From positions 1 through 64,000 of the forward strand of contig NZ_FMWR01000005.1 of NCBI RefSeq assembly GCF_900103085.1: DNA of 64,000 nucleotides, in the 5' to 3' direction. Positions 1 through 10,910 of the stretch are shown here, piece by piece (position 1 is the stretch's first letter; every line of letters begins with the position of its first letter). The position numbers and the translations under genes are program-made. The notes below the pieces were generated by a model. The model did no database searches. It was not told where the DNA came from and was given only the letters and a program-made list of their open reading frames with translations. The DNA is from Gilliamella mensalis (lineage in GTDB: Bacteria > Pseudomonadota > Gammaproteobacteria > Enterobacterales > Orbaceae).

Positions 1-8
1 GGATGCGC

Positions 9-36
9 ATTATAGGGACTTCTTTTTTTTTGGCAA
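9..36 (-). promoter_or_regulatory. rRNA-type P1 promoter reading out of the left edge
   Basis: Read on the minus strand, there is a -35 box TTGCCA (31-36), a 16-base spacer and a perfect -10 box TATAAT (9-14), followed by a GC-rich discriminator, GCGCATCC. An A/T-rich stretch upstream (about 37-60) is placed like an UP element. Strong boxes with a GC discriminator are typical of stringently controlled rrn P1 promoters. In E. coli, murI directly precedes rrnB in the same orientation. I infer that an rRNA operon begins just outside the window. Confidence 0.7.
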
Positions 37-82
37 GTAAAAAAGATAAAATACTTACTCGTTAGCGCAACATTCAAACACA

Positions 83-898
83 TTAAACTTTAATTAATTG
101 ATATTTATTAAGATTATAATCCGATAATTTTTTAATCAACTTTTCTACAGACTGGTTATAGTTTGTACTTAGCACAATATTTTCAGACGGATCTGAAGTT
201 TTTTGTTTCAGATCGTATTTATCATTTAACAAATTATAAACCCTGGTTGCAATCGCATAACCTGAATCTATAAAGGTAGCTTGAGAAAAAATCATCTGTA
301 ATTCTTTTTTAATAAAAGGGTAATGCGTACAACCAAGCACAATTGTATCGGGGACTGTTTGTAATTCAAGCCAAGGTTGCATTAATTCTTTTAGTTGTTG
401 CATATCTACAGTAATACCCTGTAATTTATTTTCAGCTATAAGTGCTAATTCAGAAAGGCCTAACAATTGAACACTACAATTTGCTGCAAATTGCTGAATT
501 AAATTGGTTGTATAGGTTCGCTCTATTGTAGCTTTGGTTGCTAATAACCCTATACATTTGTTTTTAGTAAGTAAGCTAGCTGGTTTAATAGCCGGTACAA
601 CACCAATAATAGGAAAAGAAAATTTAGAACGTAAGCTAGGTAAACAGACAGTACTAGCCGTATTGCAGGCAATAACCGCTAAATCAATTGTATAAAATTT
701 AGTAATAGTTTCTATGACTGAATTGACTCTATTAATTAAAAACTCTGCTGATTTATCTCCATAAGGAAACAGTTCATTATCAAATGCATAGATATAGTGT
801 GCATTAGGCACTTTATTATAGATTTCATTATAAACAGTTAATCCACCAATACCTGAATCAAACACTAACACCGACGGAGATTGTCTTACAATATTCAT
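83..898 (-). CDS. murI: Glutamate racemase
   Basis: A cofactor-independent racemase that converts L-glutamate to D-glutamate for peptidoglycan synthesis in the cytoplasm. The 271-residue protein has the N-terminal FDSGIGGL signature (about residues 13-20). Both catalytic cysteines are visible: C78 in ACNTAS and C190 in GCTHYPF. The length is normal for the family. It is transcribed away from metK, and its stop lies about 45 bases upstream of the rRNA-type promoter at the window edge, matching the murI-rrnB order of enterobacteria. The ATG at 898 gives the expected N-terminus. Confidence 0.96.
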   Translation of the reverse strand: MNIVRQSPSVLVFDSGIGGLTVYNEIYNKVPNAHYIYAFDNELFPYGDKSAEFLINRVNSVIETITKFYTIDLAVIACNTASTVCLPSLRSKFSFPIIGVVPAIKPASLLTKNKCIGLLATKATIERTYTTNLIQQFAANCSVQLLGLSELALIAENKLQGITVDMQQLKELMQPWLELQTVPDTIVLGCTHYPFIKKELQMIFSQATFIDSGYAIATRVYNLLNDKYDLKQKTSDPSENIVLSTNYNQSVEKLIKKLSDYNLNKYQLIKV

Positions 899-1020
899 TT
901 TTAGTTATAGGTTATTAGATAATAAATTAGAAACGCGCAATATCGTAAATTGATTAAAAATTAATGCAAGCAATTTTGTGTTAGGGAAGACTGGCTTTTT
1001 TAGTAATAAATTATTAAAAT

Positions 1021-1036
1021 AGACGTCTAGATGGTA
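1021..1036. promoter_or_regulatory. MetJ operator upstream of metK
   Basis: AGACGTCT (1021-1028) is a perfect match to the 8-base met-box consensus. It is followed directly by a degenerate second box, AGATGGTA (1029-1036). MetJ with S-adenosylmethionine binds such tandem boxes and represses methionine genes. The site lies about 80 bases before the metK start and upstream of a -10-like TATAGT (1064-1069). The same ATAGACGTCTAGA core occurs upstream of metA in this window. Confidence 0.8.
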
Positions 1037-1115
1037 AAACTGCTAAAATTAAAGATCTTAAACTATAGTATTGTAGTTCAAGCATTGCATTCAATAAGTT
1101 AAAAGGGGATATATT

Positions 1116-2267
1116 ATGTCAGAATTTTTATTTACTTCAGAGTCCGTTTCAGAAGGACATCCAGATAAAATCGCCGATCAAATATCTGATGCTGTGCTTG
1201 ATGCTATTTTAAAACAAGATCCAAAAGCACGAGTCGCATGTGAAACTTATGTAAAAACAGGTATGGCTTTAGTTGGTGGTGAAATCACAACTTCAGCTTG
1301 GGTAGATATTGAGGAATTAACAAGAAAAACCATTAATGATATTGGTTATACCAGTTCAGAAATGGGATTTGATGCAAATTCATGTGCGGTGCTTAATGCT
1401 ATTGGCAAGCAATCTCCTGACATTAATCAAGGCGTCGATCGAAAAGATCCACTGGAACAAGGTGCAGGCGATCAAGGTATAATGTTTGGTTATGCGACCA
1501 ATGAAATGCCAAACTTTATGCCTGCAGCCATAAGTTATGCGCATGATTTAATGCGTCGCCAAGCAGAAGTCAGAAAAAATGGTACACTTCCTTGGTTAAG
1601 ACCCGATGCAAAAAGCCAAGTCACATTAATTTACCAAGACGGTCAAATAAAAGGGGTTGATACTATCGTTTTATCTACTCAGCATTCAGAAGCCATTGAC
1701 CAAAAAGCATTACATGAAGCTGTTATGGAAGAAATCATTAAACCTACATTACCAACCGAATGGTTAACGTCAAGGACTAAATACTTTATTAATCCAACTG
1801 GACGCTTTGTTATTGGTGGCCCTATGGGAGATTGTGGGTTAACTGGCCGCAAAATTATTGTAGATACTTATGGCGGAGCCGCGCGTCATGGAGGTGGAGC
1901 TTTTTCAGGAAAAGATCCATCAAAAGTTGACCGTTCAGCAGCTTATGCTGCACGCTATGTAGCAAAAAATATTGTTGCAGCTGGACTTGCTGACAGATGT
2001 GAATTACAGATATCTTATGCAATTGGTATTGCCAATCCTACATCAATTTATGTTAATACTTTTGGTACTGAAAAAATCGATCACCATAAAATTGTTACAC
2101 TTATCAAAGAATTTTTTGATTTAAGACCTTATGGATTGATTCAGATGCTTGACCTTATTCAGCCAATTTACCAACAAACTGCAAGTTACGGTCATTTTGG
2201 GCGAGATATCTTCCCTTGGGAAAAAACCGATAAAGCAGCACTACTTCGCGATGCAGCTGGACTATAA
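1116..2267 (+). CDS. metK: S-adenosylmethionine synthase
   Basis: Makes S-adenosylmethionine from methionine and ATP in the cytoplasm. The 383-residue protein has the GHPDK ATP-binding motif (H15), a GAGDQG motif near residue 117, and the glycine-rich [15 protein letters not shown] signature near residue 260 that contacts phosphate. The length matches the family. A clear GGGG ribosome-binding site precedes ATG 1116. The upstream MetJ operator indicates feedback repression by its own product. The last 17 bases overlap the start of sprT, so the two are probably translationally coupled. Confidence 0.98.
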   Translation: MSEFLFTSESVSEGHPDKIADQISDAVLDAILKQDPKARVACETYVKTGMALVGGEITTSAWVDIEELTRKTINDIGYTSSEMGFDANSCAVLNAIGKQSPDINQGVDRKDPLEQGAGDQGIMFGYATNEMPNFMPAAISYAHDLMRRQAEVRKNGTLPWLRPDAKSQVTLIYQDGQIKGVDTIVLSTQHSEAIDQKALHEAVMEEIIKPTLPTEWLTSRTKYFINPTGRFVIGGPMGDCGLTGRKIIVDTYGGAARHGGGAFSGKDPSKVDRSAAYAARYVAKNIVAAGLADRCELQISYAIGIANPTSIYVNTFGTEKIDHHKIVTLIKEFFDLRPYGLIQMLDLIQPIYQQTASYGHFGRDIFPWEKTDKAALLRDAAGL

Positions 2268-2754
2268 ACGCATACCAATTTATTTACATAATCAGGTAAT
2301 GGCTTGTTTAAGAACTCACTTAATACAAGCCAATCAACTTCTACATACTCAATATACAGAACCTAAAATCATCTATAAACCGAAAGGGAGCATTGCGGGC
2401 AGTGCATTTTTAGTACGTTGGGAAATTCAACTTAATTCAATTATGTTACTAGAGAATGGTATGCATTTTATTGAGGAAGTGGTACCTCATGAATTAGCCC
2501 ATCTAATTGTTTTTAAAGAATTTGGAAAAGTAAAGCCACATGGTAAACAATGGCAATATATTATGTCAGAAATATTAGGCAAAATCCCAACGACCACTCA
2601 TCGTTTTACAGTACACCGCAATACTTATTTATACTACTGCAAGTGTCAACAACATCACCTAACATCCATAAGACATAATAAAATTCAAAATAATAAAACT
2701 AGTTATTTATGCCGTAAATGCGATACTATACTCAAACTTAAAAACACTACTTGA
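2251..2754 (+). CDS. sprT: SprT-family zinc metalloprotease-like protein
   Basis: The 167-residue protein starts at ATG 2251, inside the end of metK. An in-frame ORF extends further upstream to 2149, but that part is only metK read in another frame, and 167 residues matches the usual SprT length. The zinc-binding helix HELAH is visible in [12 protein letters not shown]-terminal zinc ribbon is suggested by the CKC and CRKC pairs. SprT resembles the protease domain of eukaryotic SPRTN, but the bacterial role is poorly defined. The next gene begins 13 bases downstream. Confidence 0.9.
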   Translation: MQLDYKRIPIYLHNQVMACLRTHLIQANQLLHTQYTEPKIIYKPKGSIAGSAFLVRWEIQLNSIMLLENGMHFIEEVVPHELAHLIVFKEFGKVKPHGKQWQYIMSEILGKIPTTTHRFTVHRNTYLYYCKCQQHHLTSIRHNKIQNNKTSYLCRKCDTILKLKNTT

Positions 2755-2767
2755 TATTAAGATATAC

Positions 2768-3379
2768 ATGTGTAAATTAGATTATCATTTTTACAAAAGT
2801 TCCTTATCGATTATTATTCTTGGTATTACTCTTTATATTATAGGTAATTTTTTTATACCTTTATATAATGGACTTACTGTCACACTTATTGAACATGTTC
2901 AATCACTCTTTTTATTATTTATGTGCGGCTATACTTACTGTTATGCAAAAAAAATGGCTGAACATTCAAATCTATATAAATTTTGGATTTGGACAATATT
3001 TTGGTGGTTGATGCTTTTTGGTCGGGGAATTAGTTGGGGGCGAGACTTTTTTCCTGAAGTACCTCGTTTTTATTATAAAATTATTGCTAGTTTTTTAATA
3101 TTACTTCCAATACTCACTATATTTTTACCTACAATTCGCCAAGAAATTGTTCGTCGCTATAAATTTGAAAAAATTCCAGTGTGGCATATATTTTTGGCTT
3201 TTTTATTCTTAGGTATAGCTGATATTGCAGAACACCACCGTATTGGCCATCAATTCTTAGTTATAACAAGGGAACGAAAAGATTTAATAGAAGAATTAAT
3301 GGAGATCCCCTGCCTTCTTTGTTTAGCTTTAACGACCTTCTATATGCAAAAAAATGAACAAAAGAAGGAGAATTTATAA
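2768..3379 (+). CDS. Uncharacterised polytopic membrane protein
   Basis: I do not recognise this 203-residue protein. About six hydrophobic segments are visible (roughly residues 12-32, 38-58, 70-88, 104-122, 140-158 and 178-192), so it is probably an inner-membrane protein. It has no signal peptidase site and no catalytic motif that I can name. A histidine-rich loop, AEHHRIGHQ, lies near residue 158. It sits between sprT (13-base gap) and rlmJ (one-base overlap), so all three probably share a transcript. Strict operon packing suggests it is real and expressed. Confidence 0.75.
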   Translation: MCKLDYHFYKSSLSIIILGITLYIIGNFFIPLYNGLTVTLIEHVQSLFLLFMCGYTYCYAKKMAEHSNLYKFWIWTIFWWLMLFGRGISWGRDFFPEVPRFYYKIIASFLILLPILTIFLPTIRQEIVRRYKFEKIPVWHIFLAFLFLGIADIAEHHRIGHQFLVITRERKDLIEELMEIPCLLCLALTTFYMQKNEQKKENL

Positions 3380-4221
3380 TGTTAAGCTATCGTCATAGTT
3401 ATCATGCAGGTAATCATGCGGATGTATTAAAACATATTGTTTTAACATTCTGTATTGAATCATTAAAAGAAAAAGAAAAACCTTTTTTATATTTAGATAC
3501 ACATTCAGGCGCAGGTCGATACCTATTAAAAAGTGAACATGCTGCAAAAACAGGTGAATATTTATCAGGAATTAATTTGATTTGGCAACAATCTAATATC
3601 CCTGCATTGTTAAATACCTATATATCGATACTAAAAAGATATAATCCTTTTGAAGAATTAAAATATTATCCTGGCTCACCATTAATTGCCAAGCAATTAT
3701 TACGTGAGCAAGACAAGCTCAATCTTACTGAATTACATCCAACTGATTATCCTTTATTAAGGCAAGAGTTTAGTAAAGATAAACGAACAAAAATTTTACG
3801 TGAAGATGGCTTTTCTCAATTAAAATCGAAGTTACCACCAGATTCACGCCGTGGGATAATATTGATCGATCCTTCCTATGAAATAAAGGACGATTATCAA
3901 ACAATTCCTACAGCACTGTTTGAAGCCTATAAGCGTTTTGCAACTGGTGTCTATTTAATTTGGTATCCTGTTGTGTCTCGCAGCCAAACACAAAAAATGA
4001 TTGATGGCATTGTGAATTTAGGTATTAAACGAATTTCACAGTTTGAGCTAGCAATAAAACCAGATAACAATCAAAAAGGCATGACCGCATCAGGAATGAT
4101 AGTAATTAATCCACCATGGAAATTACATGAACAAATGCATGCAGTTATGCCATGGCTAAAAACAACGTTAGATACAGAAAAAACCGGAAATTACATAATT
4201 AAAGAACTCGTTTCTGAATAG
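3379..4221 (+). CDS. rlmJ: 23S rRNA (adenine-2030-N6)-methyltransferase
   Basis: Methylates A2030 of 23S rRNA using S-adenosylmethionine. The 280-residue protein begins with the family's characteristic SYRHSYHAGNHADVLKH. It has an AdoMet-binding LDTHSGAGRY near residue 40 and the catalytic (D/N)PPY-type motif as IDPSYE near residue 164. The length is normal. An AGAAGGAG ribosome-binding site lies in the end of the preceding gene, and its ATG shares one base with that gene's stop. It converges on dgkA across a gap of about 60 bases with no strong terminator. Confidence 0.95.
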   Translation: MLSYRHSYHAGNHADVLKHIVLTFCIESLKEKEKPFLYLDTHSGAGRYLLKSEHAAKTGEYLSGINLIWQQSNIPALLNTYISILKRYNPFEELKYYPGSPLIAKQLLREQDKLNLTELHPTDYPLLRQEFSKDKRTKILREDGFSQLKSKLPPDSRRGIILIDPSYEIKDDYQTIPTALFEAYKRFATGVYLIWYPVVSRSQTQKMIDGIVNLGIKRISQFELAIKPDNNQKGMTASGMIVINPPWKLHEQMHAVMPWLKTTLDTEKTGNYIIKELVSE

Positions 4222-4281
4222 TTTTTTATTAGTTATCTATTGTCACAAAGATTCTAAAAAAATCTATGTCTAAGTAAAAAA

Positions 4282-4650
4282 TTATGAGAAAAAGTGACAA
4301 GAAAATAGATAGATCCACAGGGTAATAGTCAATAATAACGACAAAAATACAGCAGCTGAACCATAATCCTTCGCTCGGCCAGATAGCTCATGTCTTTCAT
4401 GGCCGATACGATCAACCACACACTCGATTGCACTATTAATTAACTCGGTAATCATCACAACACCGATCGAACCAAGTAACAAAATACGTTCATAAATAGA
4501 AAAATCGACTAGCATTACAATGATATAAGCCACACCTAATACAATTAACTCCTGACGAAATGCAGTTTCATGTTTGATCGCTGATTTTAAGCCTTTTAAA
4601 GAGTATTTTATCGCATTAAAGATACGTAGTAATCCTGTCGATTTTTTCAT
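4282..4650 (-). CDS. dgkA: Diacylglycerol kinase
   Basis: A small inner-membrane kinase that phosphorylates diacylglycerol to phosphatidic acid, recycling lipid released by membrane-derived oligosaccharide synthesis. It has 122 residues, as in E. coli. An N-terminal amphipathic helix is followed by three membrane segments. The catalytic motif ELINSAIECVVDR (about residues 69-81) and HELSGRAKDYGSAAV are both present. It lies 21 bases after accA on the same strand and is probably the last gene of a dnaE-accA-dgkA transcript. Confidence 0.95.
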   Translation of the reverse strand: MKKSTGLLRIFNAIKYSLKGLKSAIKHETAFRQELIVLGVAYIIVMLVDFSIYERILLLGSIGVVMITELINSAIECVVDRIGHERHELSGRAKDYGSAAVFLSLLLTITLWIYLFSCHFFS

Positions 4651-4671
4651 TATAACATTCCAAATTTAAAG

Positions 4672-5631
4672 TTACCTGACATAACCATAGTTCATCAAAC
4701 GTTGAAATCTTCTTTCTAGTAATACAGATAAATCCATGCTTTCAAGTTCGTCAAGATCACTCAGTAGCTGTGTTTTAAGTGAAACAGATATAGCTGTATA
4801 ATCTCGGTGAGCACCACCAAGTGGCTCTGACACAATTGAATCTATCAAATTTAATTTTAATAAATTATCTGCGGTCATATTCATAGCTTCAGCGGCAACG
4901 GGTGCTTTGTCAGCACTTTTCCATAAAATAGAAGCACAACCTTCCGGTGAGATAACAGAATAAGTACTATATTGAAGCATATTAACTTTATCTGCTACAC
5001 CAATAGCAAGCGCTCCCCCAGATCCACCTTCACCAATGACTGTACAAATGGTGGGCACTTTAAGGCGTGACATTTCTCTTAAATTACGAGCAATAGCCTC
5101 TGCTTGACCCCGTTCTTCAGCACCGATACCTGGGTAAGCTCCGGGAGTATCAATAAAAGTAATGATAGGCAATTTAAAACGTTCGGCTAATTGCATTAAT
5201 CGTAAAGCTTTACGATAACCCTCTGGAGCCGGCATACCAAAGTTTCGATAAATTTTCTGTTTTGTTTCACGTCCTTTTTGATGTCCAATAACTACTACAG
5301 CTCGTCCATCAATACGAGCTATTCCACCAACAATTGCTTTATCATCGGCATAAGCTCGATCCCCAGCTAATTCATCAAAATCAGTGAAAATCTCTTTTAT
5401 ATAATCCAATGTATAAGGACGATTTGGATGTCTAGCTAATTGCGCAATTTCCCAAGGAGTTAAATTAGCAAATATTTTTTTTGTTAATTCACGACTTTTT
5501 TTATGTAATAGCTTAATCTCTTTATCTAAATTAATATCTAATTCAACTTGTTGTGAATCAATATTCTTTAAGGAATTAATTTTTGCTTCTAATTCCGCTA
5601 TCGGCTTTTCAAATTCCAAAAAATTGTTCAT
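4672..5631 (-). CDS. accA: Acetyl-CoA carboxylase carboxyltransferase subunit alpha
   Basis: The alpha subunit of the carboxyltransferase that moves the carboxyl group from biotin to acetyl-CoA to make malonyl-CoA. The 319-residue protein has an N-terminal coiled region, the family motif GHQKGRETK near residue 137, and the glycine-rich crotonase-fold segment [12 protein letters not shown] near residue 200. The length matches E. coli AccA. It follows dnaE on the same strand, the conserved enterobacterial order, after a 195-base gap that could hold its own promoter. Confidence 0.97.
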   Translation of the reverse strand: MNNFLEFEKPIAELEAKINSLKNIDSQQVELDINLDKEIKLLHKKSRELTKKIFANLTPWEIAQLARHPNRPYTLDYIKEIFTDFDELAGDRAYADDKAIVGGIARIDGRAVVVIGHQKGRETKQKIYRNFGMPAPEGYRKALRLMQLAERFKLPIITFIDTPGAYPGIGAEERGQAEAIARNLREMSRLKVPTICTVIGEGGSGGALAIGVADKVNMLQYSTYSVISPEGCASILWKSADKAPVAAEAMNMTADNLLKLNLIDSIVSEPLGGAHRDYTAISVSLKTQLLSDLDELESMDLSVLLERRFQRLMNYGYVR

Positions 5632-5826
5632 AACGCTTGTAATTGCCTCTTAATTTATTTGGTATTTTAAAAAAATACACTCTTTAATATAGTATACTGA
5701 CTAATTTTTAAGATAAAATTAAATCAATTCTACTATGTAATACTCATTAAAGTCACCTATATTTATATCATTAGACTTCAACGATTCCAATATTTTGCCA
5801 CTTGCATTTACTAGAAGTAGCTTTAT

Positions 5827-8800
5827 TTATTCAAACTCAAATTCGATACGATCAATACCAAGTAGTGTTTTTAATTCAATAATTAAAGCATCTTCTGGAA
5901 TAACTCTCCATGTCGTGCCAAATCGAATCCTAACAACTGAATCATCTCGATGATAATATAAGTTAACAGGTACACTACCATGCCGATAAGGTTCAAACAG
6001 TTGTTGTAAACGTTGTAATATTGATTGATTTGTTTCACTTTCAGTTAAAGTAATCGACAATCCTTTCACATATTTAGCTCGAGCATCTTTTAGATCAACA
6101 ATATCACGCACAGATATTTTAAAACCACCGTTAAAATCGTCATGACTCACTTGACCTGTAACAATCAATATTTTATCTTTTATAAGTAAATGCCCAAAAT
6201 TTTCTAAAGACTCAGCAAAAAGCATACCATCGATCCGACCTGAACGATCGTCCAAGGTGAACAAACCAATTTTTTTTCCTTTTTTAGTAATTCGTACCCG
6301 AGCATCAGCAACAATACCTGCAAAAGTGACCATCTTCCCCCAACCTGTTGGAGAGGCCTCACTAATTCGTAGTCCACCTGTATAACGATTTAATTCTTTT
6401 AAATATTGTGTTACTGGATGTCCTGTTAAATAAAGTCCTAAGGCCTCACGTTCCCCATCAAGCAAAACTTGATCAGGTAATTCAGGAACTGCAGCATAAG
6501 CATGCTCAACTTGTTCTGGTTCTTCAGCTAAAACGCCAAACATATCTTCTTGACCAATATTTTGAGCTTTAGCATATTGATCTGCTGCCAACATTGCATC
6601 ATTGATGCTATGTAAAATAGCTGCCCGATGTGGACCTAATTTATCAAAGGCACCTGCCATAGTAAGTTTTTCAAGTACTCGACGATTAATCTTCTTCATA
6701 TCTGTTCGAGCACAAAGTTCGAAAATATTTTTGAAATATCCACCACTGTTACGAGCTTCAACAATTGCCTCAATAGGACCCTCGCCAACACCTTTTATAG
6801 CCCCAATACCATAAACAATCTCACCTTTATCATTTACATGAAAGTGATACAGACCGCTATTAATATCTGGAGGATTGACTTTTAATCCCATCCGTAAGCA
6901 TTCATCAACCAAACCGACAATTTTATCGGTATTATCCATATCGGCGGTCATAACTGCAGCCATAAATTCGGCAGGATAGTGAGTTTTTAGCCATAATGTT
7001 TGATAAGAAACAAGCGCATAAGCGGCCGAATGAGATTTATTAAAGCCATATCCAGCAAATTTTTCAACCAGATCAAATATTCGCATCGACAGCTCACCAT
7101 CAATACCTTGTTTTTCAGCGCCATCTTTAAAAACAGAACGTTGCTTTGCCATCTCTTCGGGTTTTTTCTTACCCATAGCTCGACGTAGTAAATCAGCTCC
7201 ACCCAACGTATAACCTGATAGGGTCTGTGCGATTTGCATCACTTGTTCTTGATATAAAATAATACCATACGTTGGTTCTAAAATAGGTTTTAATGAGTCA
7301 TGTTGGTACTTAATATCAGGATAAGAGACCTCTTCTCGTCCATGTTTTCGGTCAATAAAATTATCCACCATACCTGATTGTAGGGGACCTGGACGAAATA
7401 ATGCAACTAAAGCGATCATGTCCTCAAAACAGTCGGGCTTTAGACGTCTTATTAAATCTTTCATACCACGGGATTCAAGTTGGAACACCGCTGTAGTTTC
7501 AGCTTTTAATAATAATTCAAAAGATTTTTCATCATCTAAAGGAATTCGGGTAATATCGACTTTTTCGCTACCCTCTCGCAGCTGACGTTCATTAATCATT
7601 TTGATTGCCCAATCAATAATGGTTAATGTCCGTAATCCCAAAAAGTCAAACTTTACAAGACCTGCATATTCAACATCATTTTTATCAAACTGAGTAACCG
7701 GATGATGTCCTTCTGGATCACAATAAATTGGAGAAAAATCAGTTATCTTAGTAGGTGAAATCACAACACCACCGGCATGCTTACCAGCATTTCGGGTTAC
7801 ACCTTCCAATTGCCGTGCAATGTCGATTAATGATTTGACTTCTTCATTATTATCATATAACTCTTGTAACTGAGGCTCAATTTCAAAAGCTTTGGCTAAT
7901 GTCATACCTGGATCTAAAGGTATTAATTTTGAAATACGATCGACAAACCCATAAGGATGCCCAAGCACTCTTCCAACATCTCGAATGACCGCTTTAGCTG
8001 CCATAGTACCAAAGGTAATAATCTGGGAAACAGCATCGCGACCATACATATCAGCCACATGATCAATAACCAGATCGCGTTTTTCCATACAGAAATCAAC
8101 ATCAAAGTCGGGCATTGAAACACGTTCTGGATTTAAAAAACGTTCAAAAAGTAAATCAAACGCAAGTGGATCTAAATCGGTAATTTTTAAAGCATATGCA
8201 ACTAGCGAACCAGCACCAGAGCCTCGTCCTGGACCAACTGGAATATCATTATCTTTCGACCATTGTATAAACTCCATAACAATCAAAAAGTAACCAGGAA
8301 AGCCCATTTGGTTAATTACAGTTAATTCGGTTTCTAGACGCTCATCATATTCAGGTCGTCTTTGCTTTCTAACTTCTGGATCAGGAAATAAAAACGCTAG
8401 TCTTTCTTCTAATCCTTCGCGTGATTTATGCACTAAAAAGTCTTCAGTTGACATATCGCCGGTTGGAAATTTAGGTAAAAAATATTCACCCAATCGAATG
8501 GAAACATTACAGCGTTTTGCTATTTCAACACTATTTTCAAGCGCTTCAGGAATATCAGAAAATAGTTCGCACATTTCCTGTTCTGTTCGTAGATATTGCT
8601 CTGCCGAATAGTTTTTAGGTCTGGAAGGATCTTCTAGCGTATTACCATCATGAATAGCAACACGAATCTCGTGAGCATCAAAATCAGAAGATTTCAAAAA
8701 TCGAACATCGTTAGTTGCAACAACGGGTAACAAATATTGCTCAGCCAAATTCACAGCACGATGAATAAATAACTCTTCATTGGCTCGTCTAGTCCGTACT

Positions 8801-9306
8801 AACTCAAAATAAAAATGCTCATTAAAGTTTTCAAGGTAAAAATTAATAGCATTATCAATGATAATTTGATTATTGCGAACAATACCGATACCAATATCGC
8901 TTTCTCGCCCTGCTAATACAATTAATCCAGCTCGATGTTCAACTAACCACTCATTATCAACAACAGGTAAATTACCAAGATATCCTCGCTGATAGGCTTT
9001 AGAAATCAATAAAGTAAGATTTTGATATCCTTGATTATTAGCAGCTAAAAGCGTTAACCGATAAATATCATCAGGCATTTGAGAACTTCTAATAGCAAGA
9101 TCTGCACCTATGATCGGTTTAATACCTTTTGACATTGCAGAACCATAAAACTTAACCAGTCCACAAAGATTGGTAAAATCTGTGATCGCAAAAGCTGGCA
9201 TCTGTAACTTGCTCACTTCATTTACTAATGCGCCAACTTTAGCAATTCCATCAACCATCGAGAAATCACTATGCAAATGAAGATGAATAAATTTAGGTTC
9301 CGCCAT
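5827..9306 (-). CDS. dnaE: DNA polymerase III alpha subunit
   Basis: The replicative polymerase catalytic subunit, 1159 residues, the usual DnaE length. An N-terminal PHP domain starts with [13 protein letters not shown]. The palm carries the catalytic aspartates in MPDFDVDFC (near residue 400) and [10 protein letters not shown] (near residue 555). A helix-hairpin-helix region, the beta-clamp binding motif QEDMFGVL (near residue 925), an OB fold and a C-terminal tau-binding region follow. It precedes accA as in enterobacteria. No truncation or frameshift is seen. Confidence 0.98.
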   Translation of the reverse strand: MAEPKFIHLHLHSDFSMVDGIAKVGALVNEVSKLQMPAFAITDFTNLCGLVKFYGSAMSKGIKPIIGADLAIRSSQMPDDIYRLTLLAANNQGYQNLTLLISKAYQRGYLGNLPVVDNEWLVEHRAGLIVLAGRESDIGIGIVRNNQIIIDNAINFYLENFNEHFYFELVRTRRANEELFIHRAVNLAEQYLLPVVATNDVRFLKSSDFDAHEIRVAIHDGNTLEDPSRPKNYSAEQYLRTEQEMCELFSDIPEALENSVEIAKRCNVSIRLGEYFLPKFPTGDMSTEDFLVHKSREGLEERLAFLFPDPEVRKQRRPEYDERLETELTVINQMGFPGYFLIVMEFIQWSKDNDIPVGPGRGSGAGSLVAYALKITDLDPLAFDLLFERFLNPERVSMPDFDVDFCMEKRDLVIDHVADMYGRDAVSQIITFGTMAAKAVIRDVGRVLGHPYGFVDRISKLIPLDPGMTLAKAFEIEPQLQELYDNNEEVKSLIDIARQLEGVTRNAGKHAGGVVISPTKITDFSPIYCDPEGHHPVTQFDKNDVEYAGLVKFDFLGLRTLTIIDWAIKMINERQLREGSEKVDITRIPLDDEKSFELLLKAETTAVFQLESRGMKDLIRRLKPDCFEDMIALVALFRPGPLQSGMVDNFIDRKHGREEVSYPDIKYQHDSLKPILEPTYGIILYQEQVMQIAQTLSGYTLGGADLLRRAMGKKKPEEMAKQRSVFKDGAEKQGIDGELSMRIFDLVEKFAGYGFNKSHSAAYALVSYQTLWLKTHYPAEFMAAVMTADMDNTDKIVGLVDECLRMGLKVNPPDINSGLYHFHVNDKGEIVYGIGAIKGVGEGPIEAIVEARNSGGYFKNIFELCARTDMKKINRRVLEKLTMAGAFDKLGPHRAAILHSINDAMLAADQYAKAQNIGQEDMFGVLAEEPEQVEHAYAAVPELPDQVLLDGEREALGLYLTGHPVTQYLKELNRYTGGLRISEASPTGWGKMVTFAGIVADARVRITKKGKKIGLFTLDDRSGRIDGMLFAESLENFGHLLIKDKILIVTGQVSHDDFNGGFKISVRDIVDLKDARAKYVKGLSITLTESETNQSILQRLQQLFEPYRHGSVPVNLYYHRDDSVVRIRFGTTWRVIPEDALIIELKTLLGIDRIEFEFE

Positions 9307-9465
9307 AATTACCAGAAATGAAACTATAAAGTTAGTTTGAGATTATAACACAAGCAAGAGGAATATTCTTATTCTCTTTAGTTGTAAGTTCTAATTGAGC
9401 TGAAATGATAGAGGTCATTTTCATTATAAAATTTATAAGTGAAAAATCATCGACTAAAGATATTC

Positions 9466-9486
9466 CGCCAATAGTATCTATTGGCG
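9466..9486 (-). terminator. Hairpin after fabF
   Basis: A perfect 9-base-pair stem (CGCCAATAG / CTATTGGCG) with a 3-base loop sits 13 bases past the fabF stop. The following tract is only moderately T-rich. It probably ends the fatty-acid operon before dnaE. Confidence 0.6.
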
Positions 9487-9498
9487 AATAACAAGAAA

Positions 9499-10743
9499 TT
9501 AAATTTTCTTAAACAACACTGAACCATTGGTTCCACCGAAACCGAAAGAATTACAAAGTGCGTATTGTAAATTCTTCACTTGACGTGCTGTATGCGGAAC
9601 ATAATCAAGATCACAGCCCTCATCAGGATTATCAAGGTTAATTGTTGGTGGAACTGCTTGATCACGCAGTGCAAGTACAGTGAAAATAGACTCAACAGCG
9701 CCAGCAGCACCCAATAAATGCCCTATCATTGATTTAGTTGAACTAACCATAACTTTGTTGGCATTTTCTTTAAAAATACTTTTTACCGCTTGGGTTTCTG
9801 CTTTATCACCGGCTGGTGTTGATGTACCATGAGCATTGATATACCCCACTTGCTCAGGATTAATGCCTGCATCACGAAGTGCACATTGCATTGCTAAGGC
9901 CGCACCACTACCATCAGCTGGAGGTGAAGTCATATGATAAGCATCGCCACTCATACCAAATCCAACCAGTTCAGCGTAAATTTTAGCGCCACGCTTTTTA
10001 GCATGTTCATATTCTTCTAAGAACATGATTCCCGCACCATCACCAAGCACAAAACCATCACGATCTTTATCCCAAGGTCGACTTGCTGCTTTAGGATTAC
10101 TGTTGTTGGTTGATAAGGCTCGAGCGGCACCAAAGCCACCAATTCCAAGTGGAGTACTGGCTTTTTCGCCACCACCAGCTAACATCGCATCAGCATCACC
10201 ATAAGCAATCATACGCGCTGCATGACCAATATTATGTACACCGGAAGAACATGCTGTTGCAATAGTAATACTCGGTCCTTTTAATCCATAAATAATGGAT
10301 AAGTGACCTGCAATCATATTAACAATTGTTGAGGGTACAAAAAAAGGACTAATTTTACGTGGCCCACCATTGACTAATGCACTGTGGTTTTCTTCAATCA
10401 ATCCAAGCCCGCCAATACCTGAACCTATGGCACAACCAATTCGTTCTGCATTTTCTGCCGTGATCTCAATGCCAGCATCTTGCATTGCTTGCATACCCGC
10501 AGCTATGCCGTATTGGATAAAATAATCCATTTTACGTGCATCTTTGCGTGAAATATTATAATCTTCGCCATTAAAGTTTTTAACCATCGCTGCGAAGTGC
10601 GTTGCGAAAGGGGCTGTATCAAAGTGTTCTATGAGTTCAACACCACTTTGTCCAGCTAACAAAGCTTGCCAAGTGGATTCAACTGTATTACCTACAGGAG
10701 ATATCATGCCCATCCCAGTAACAACAACTCTGCGTTTAGACAC
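9499..10743 (-). CDS. fabF: Beta-ketoacyl-ACP synthase II
   Basis: A condensing enzyme that elongates acyl-ACP with malonyl-ACP and is needed for temperature control of unsaturated chain length. The 414-residue protein has the thiolase-fold catalytic triad: C165 in ATACSSG, a histidine in [11 protein letters not shown] near residue 304 and one in [10 protein letters not shown] near residue 341. The length is normal. It is the last gene of the fab block, separated from acpP by 166 bases that contain a hairpin. Confidence 0.97.
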   Translation of the reverse strand: MSKRRVVVTGMGMISPVGNTVESTWQALLAGQSGVELIEHFDTAPFATHFAAMVKNFNGEDYNISRKDARKMDYFIQYGIAAGMQAMQDAGIEITAENAERIGCAIGSGIGGLGLIEENHSALVNGGPRKISPFFVPSTIVNMIAGHLSIIYGLKGPSITIATACSSGVHNIGHAARMIAYGDADAMLAGGGEKASTPLGIGGFGAARALSTNNSNPKAASRPWDKDRDGFVLGDGAGIMFLEEYEHAKKRGAKIYAELVGFGMSGDAYHMTSPPADGSGAALAMQCALRDAGINPEQVGYINAHGTSTPAGDKAETQAVKSIFKENANKVMVSSTKSMIGHLLGAAGAVESIFTVLALRDQAVPPTINLDNPDEGCDLDYVPHTARQVKNLQYALCNSFGFGGTNGSVLFKKI

Positions 10744-10868
10744 ATTGTCCTCCAGGAAATGATTGAAATGAAATTTGAATCATTGAAAATTTTTAATTTG
10801 AGTTTTCTATCACTTTATATTTATGCACGTTTTCCTTTAATTTAAAAATTAAAGACACAAATACAAAC

Positions 10869-10890
10869 TAGGCGATCATCTGACCGCCTA
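10869..10890 (-). terminator. Hairpin between acpP and fabF
   Basis: TAGGCG / CGCCTA form a 6-base-pair stem around a 10-base loop, followed on the minus strand by GTTTGTATTT. This looks like a partial terminator or attenuator. It could help keep acpP mRNA more abundant than fabF mRNA, as expected for a very abundant carrier protein. Confidence 0.45.
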
Positions 10891-10910
10891 TTATGAAAAC
10901 TCTGCTAACC

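Noticed and set aside
2149-2250. 34-residue N-terminal extension of SprT
   Set aside because: This stretch is metK read in another frame; the family N-terminus begins at 2251, and the extension has no similarity.
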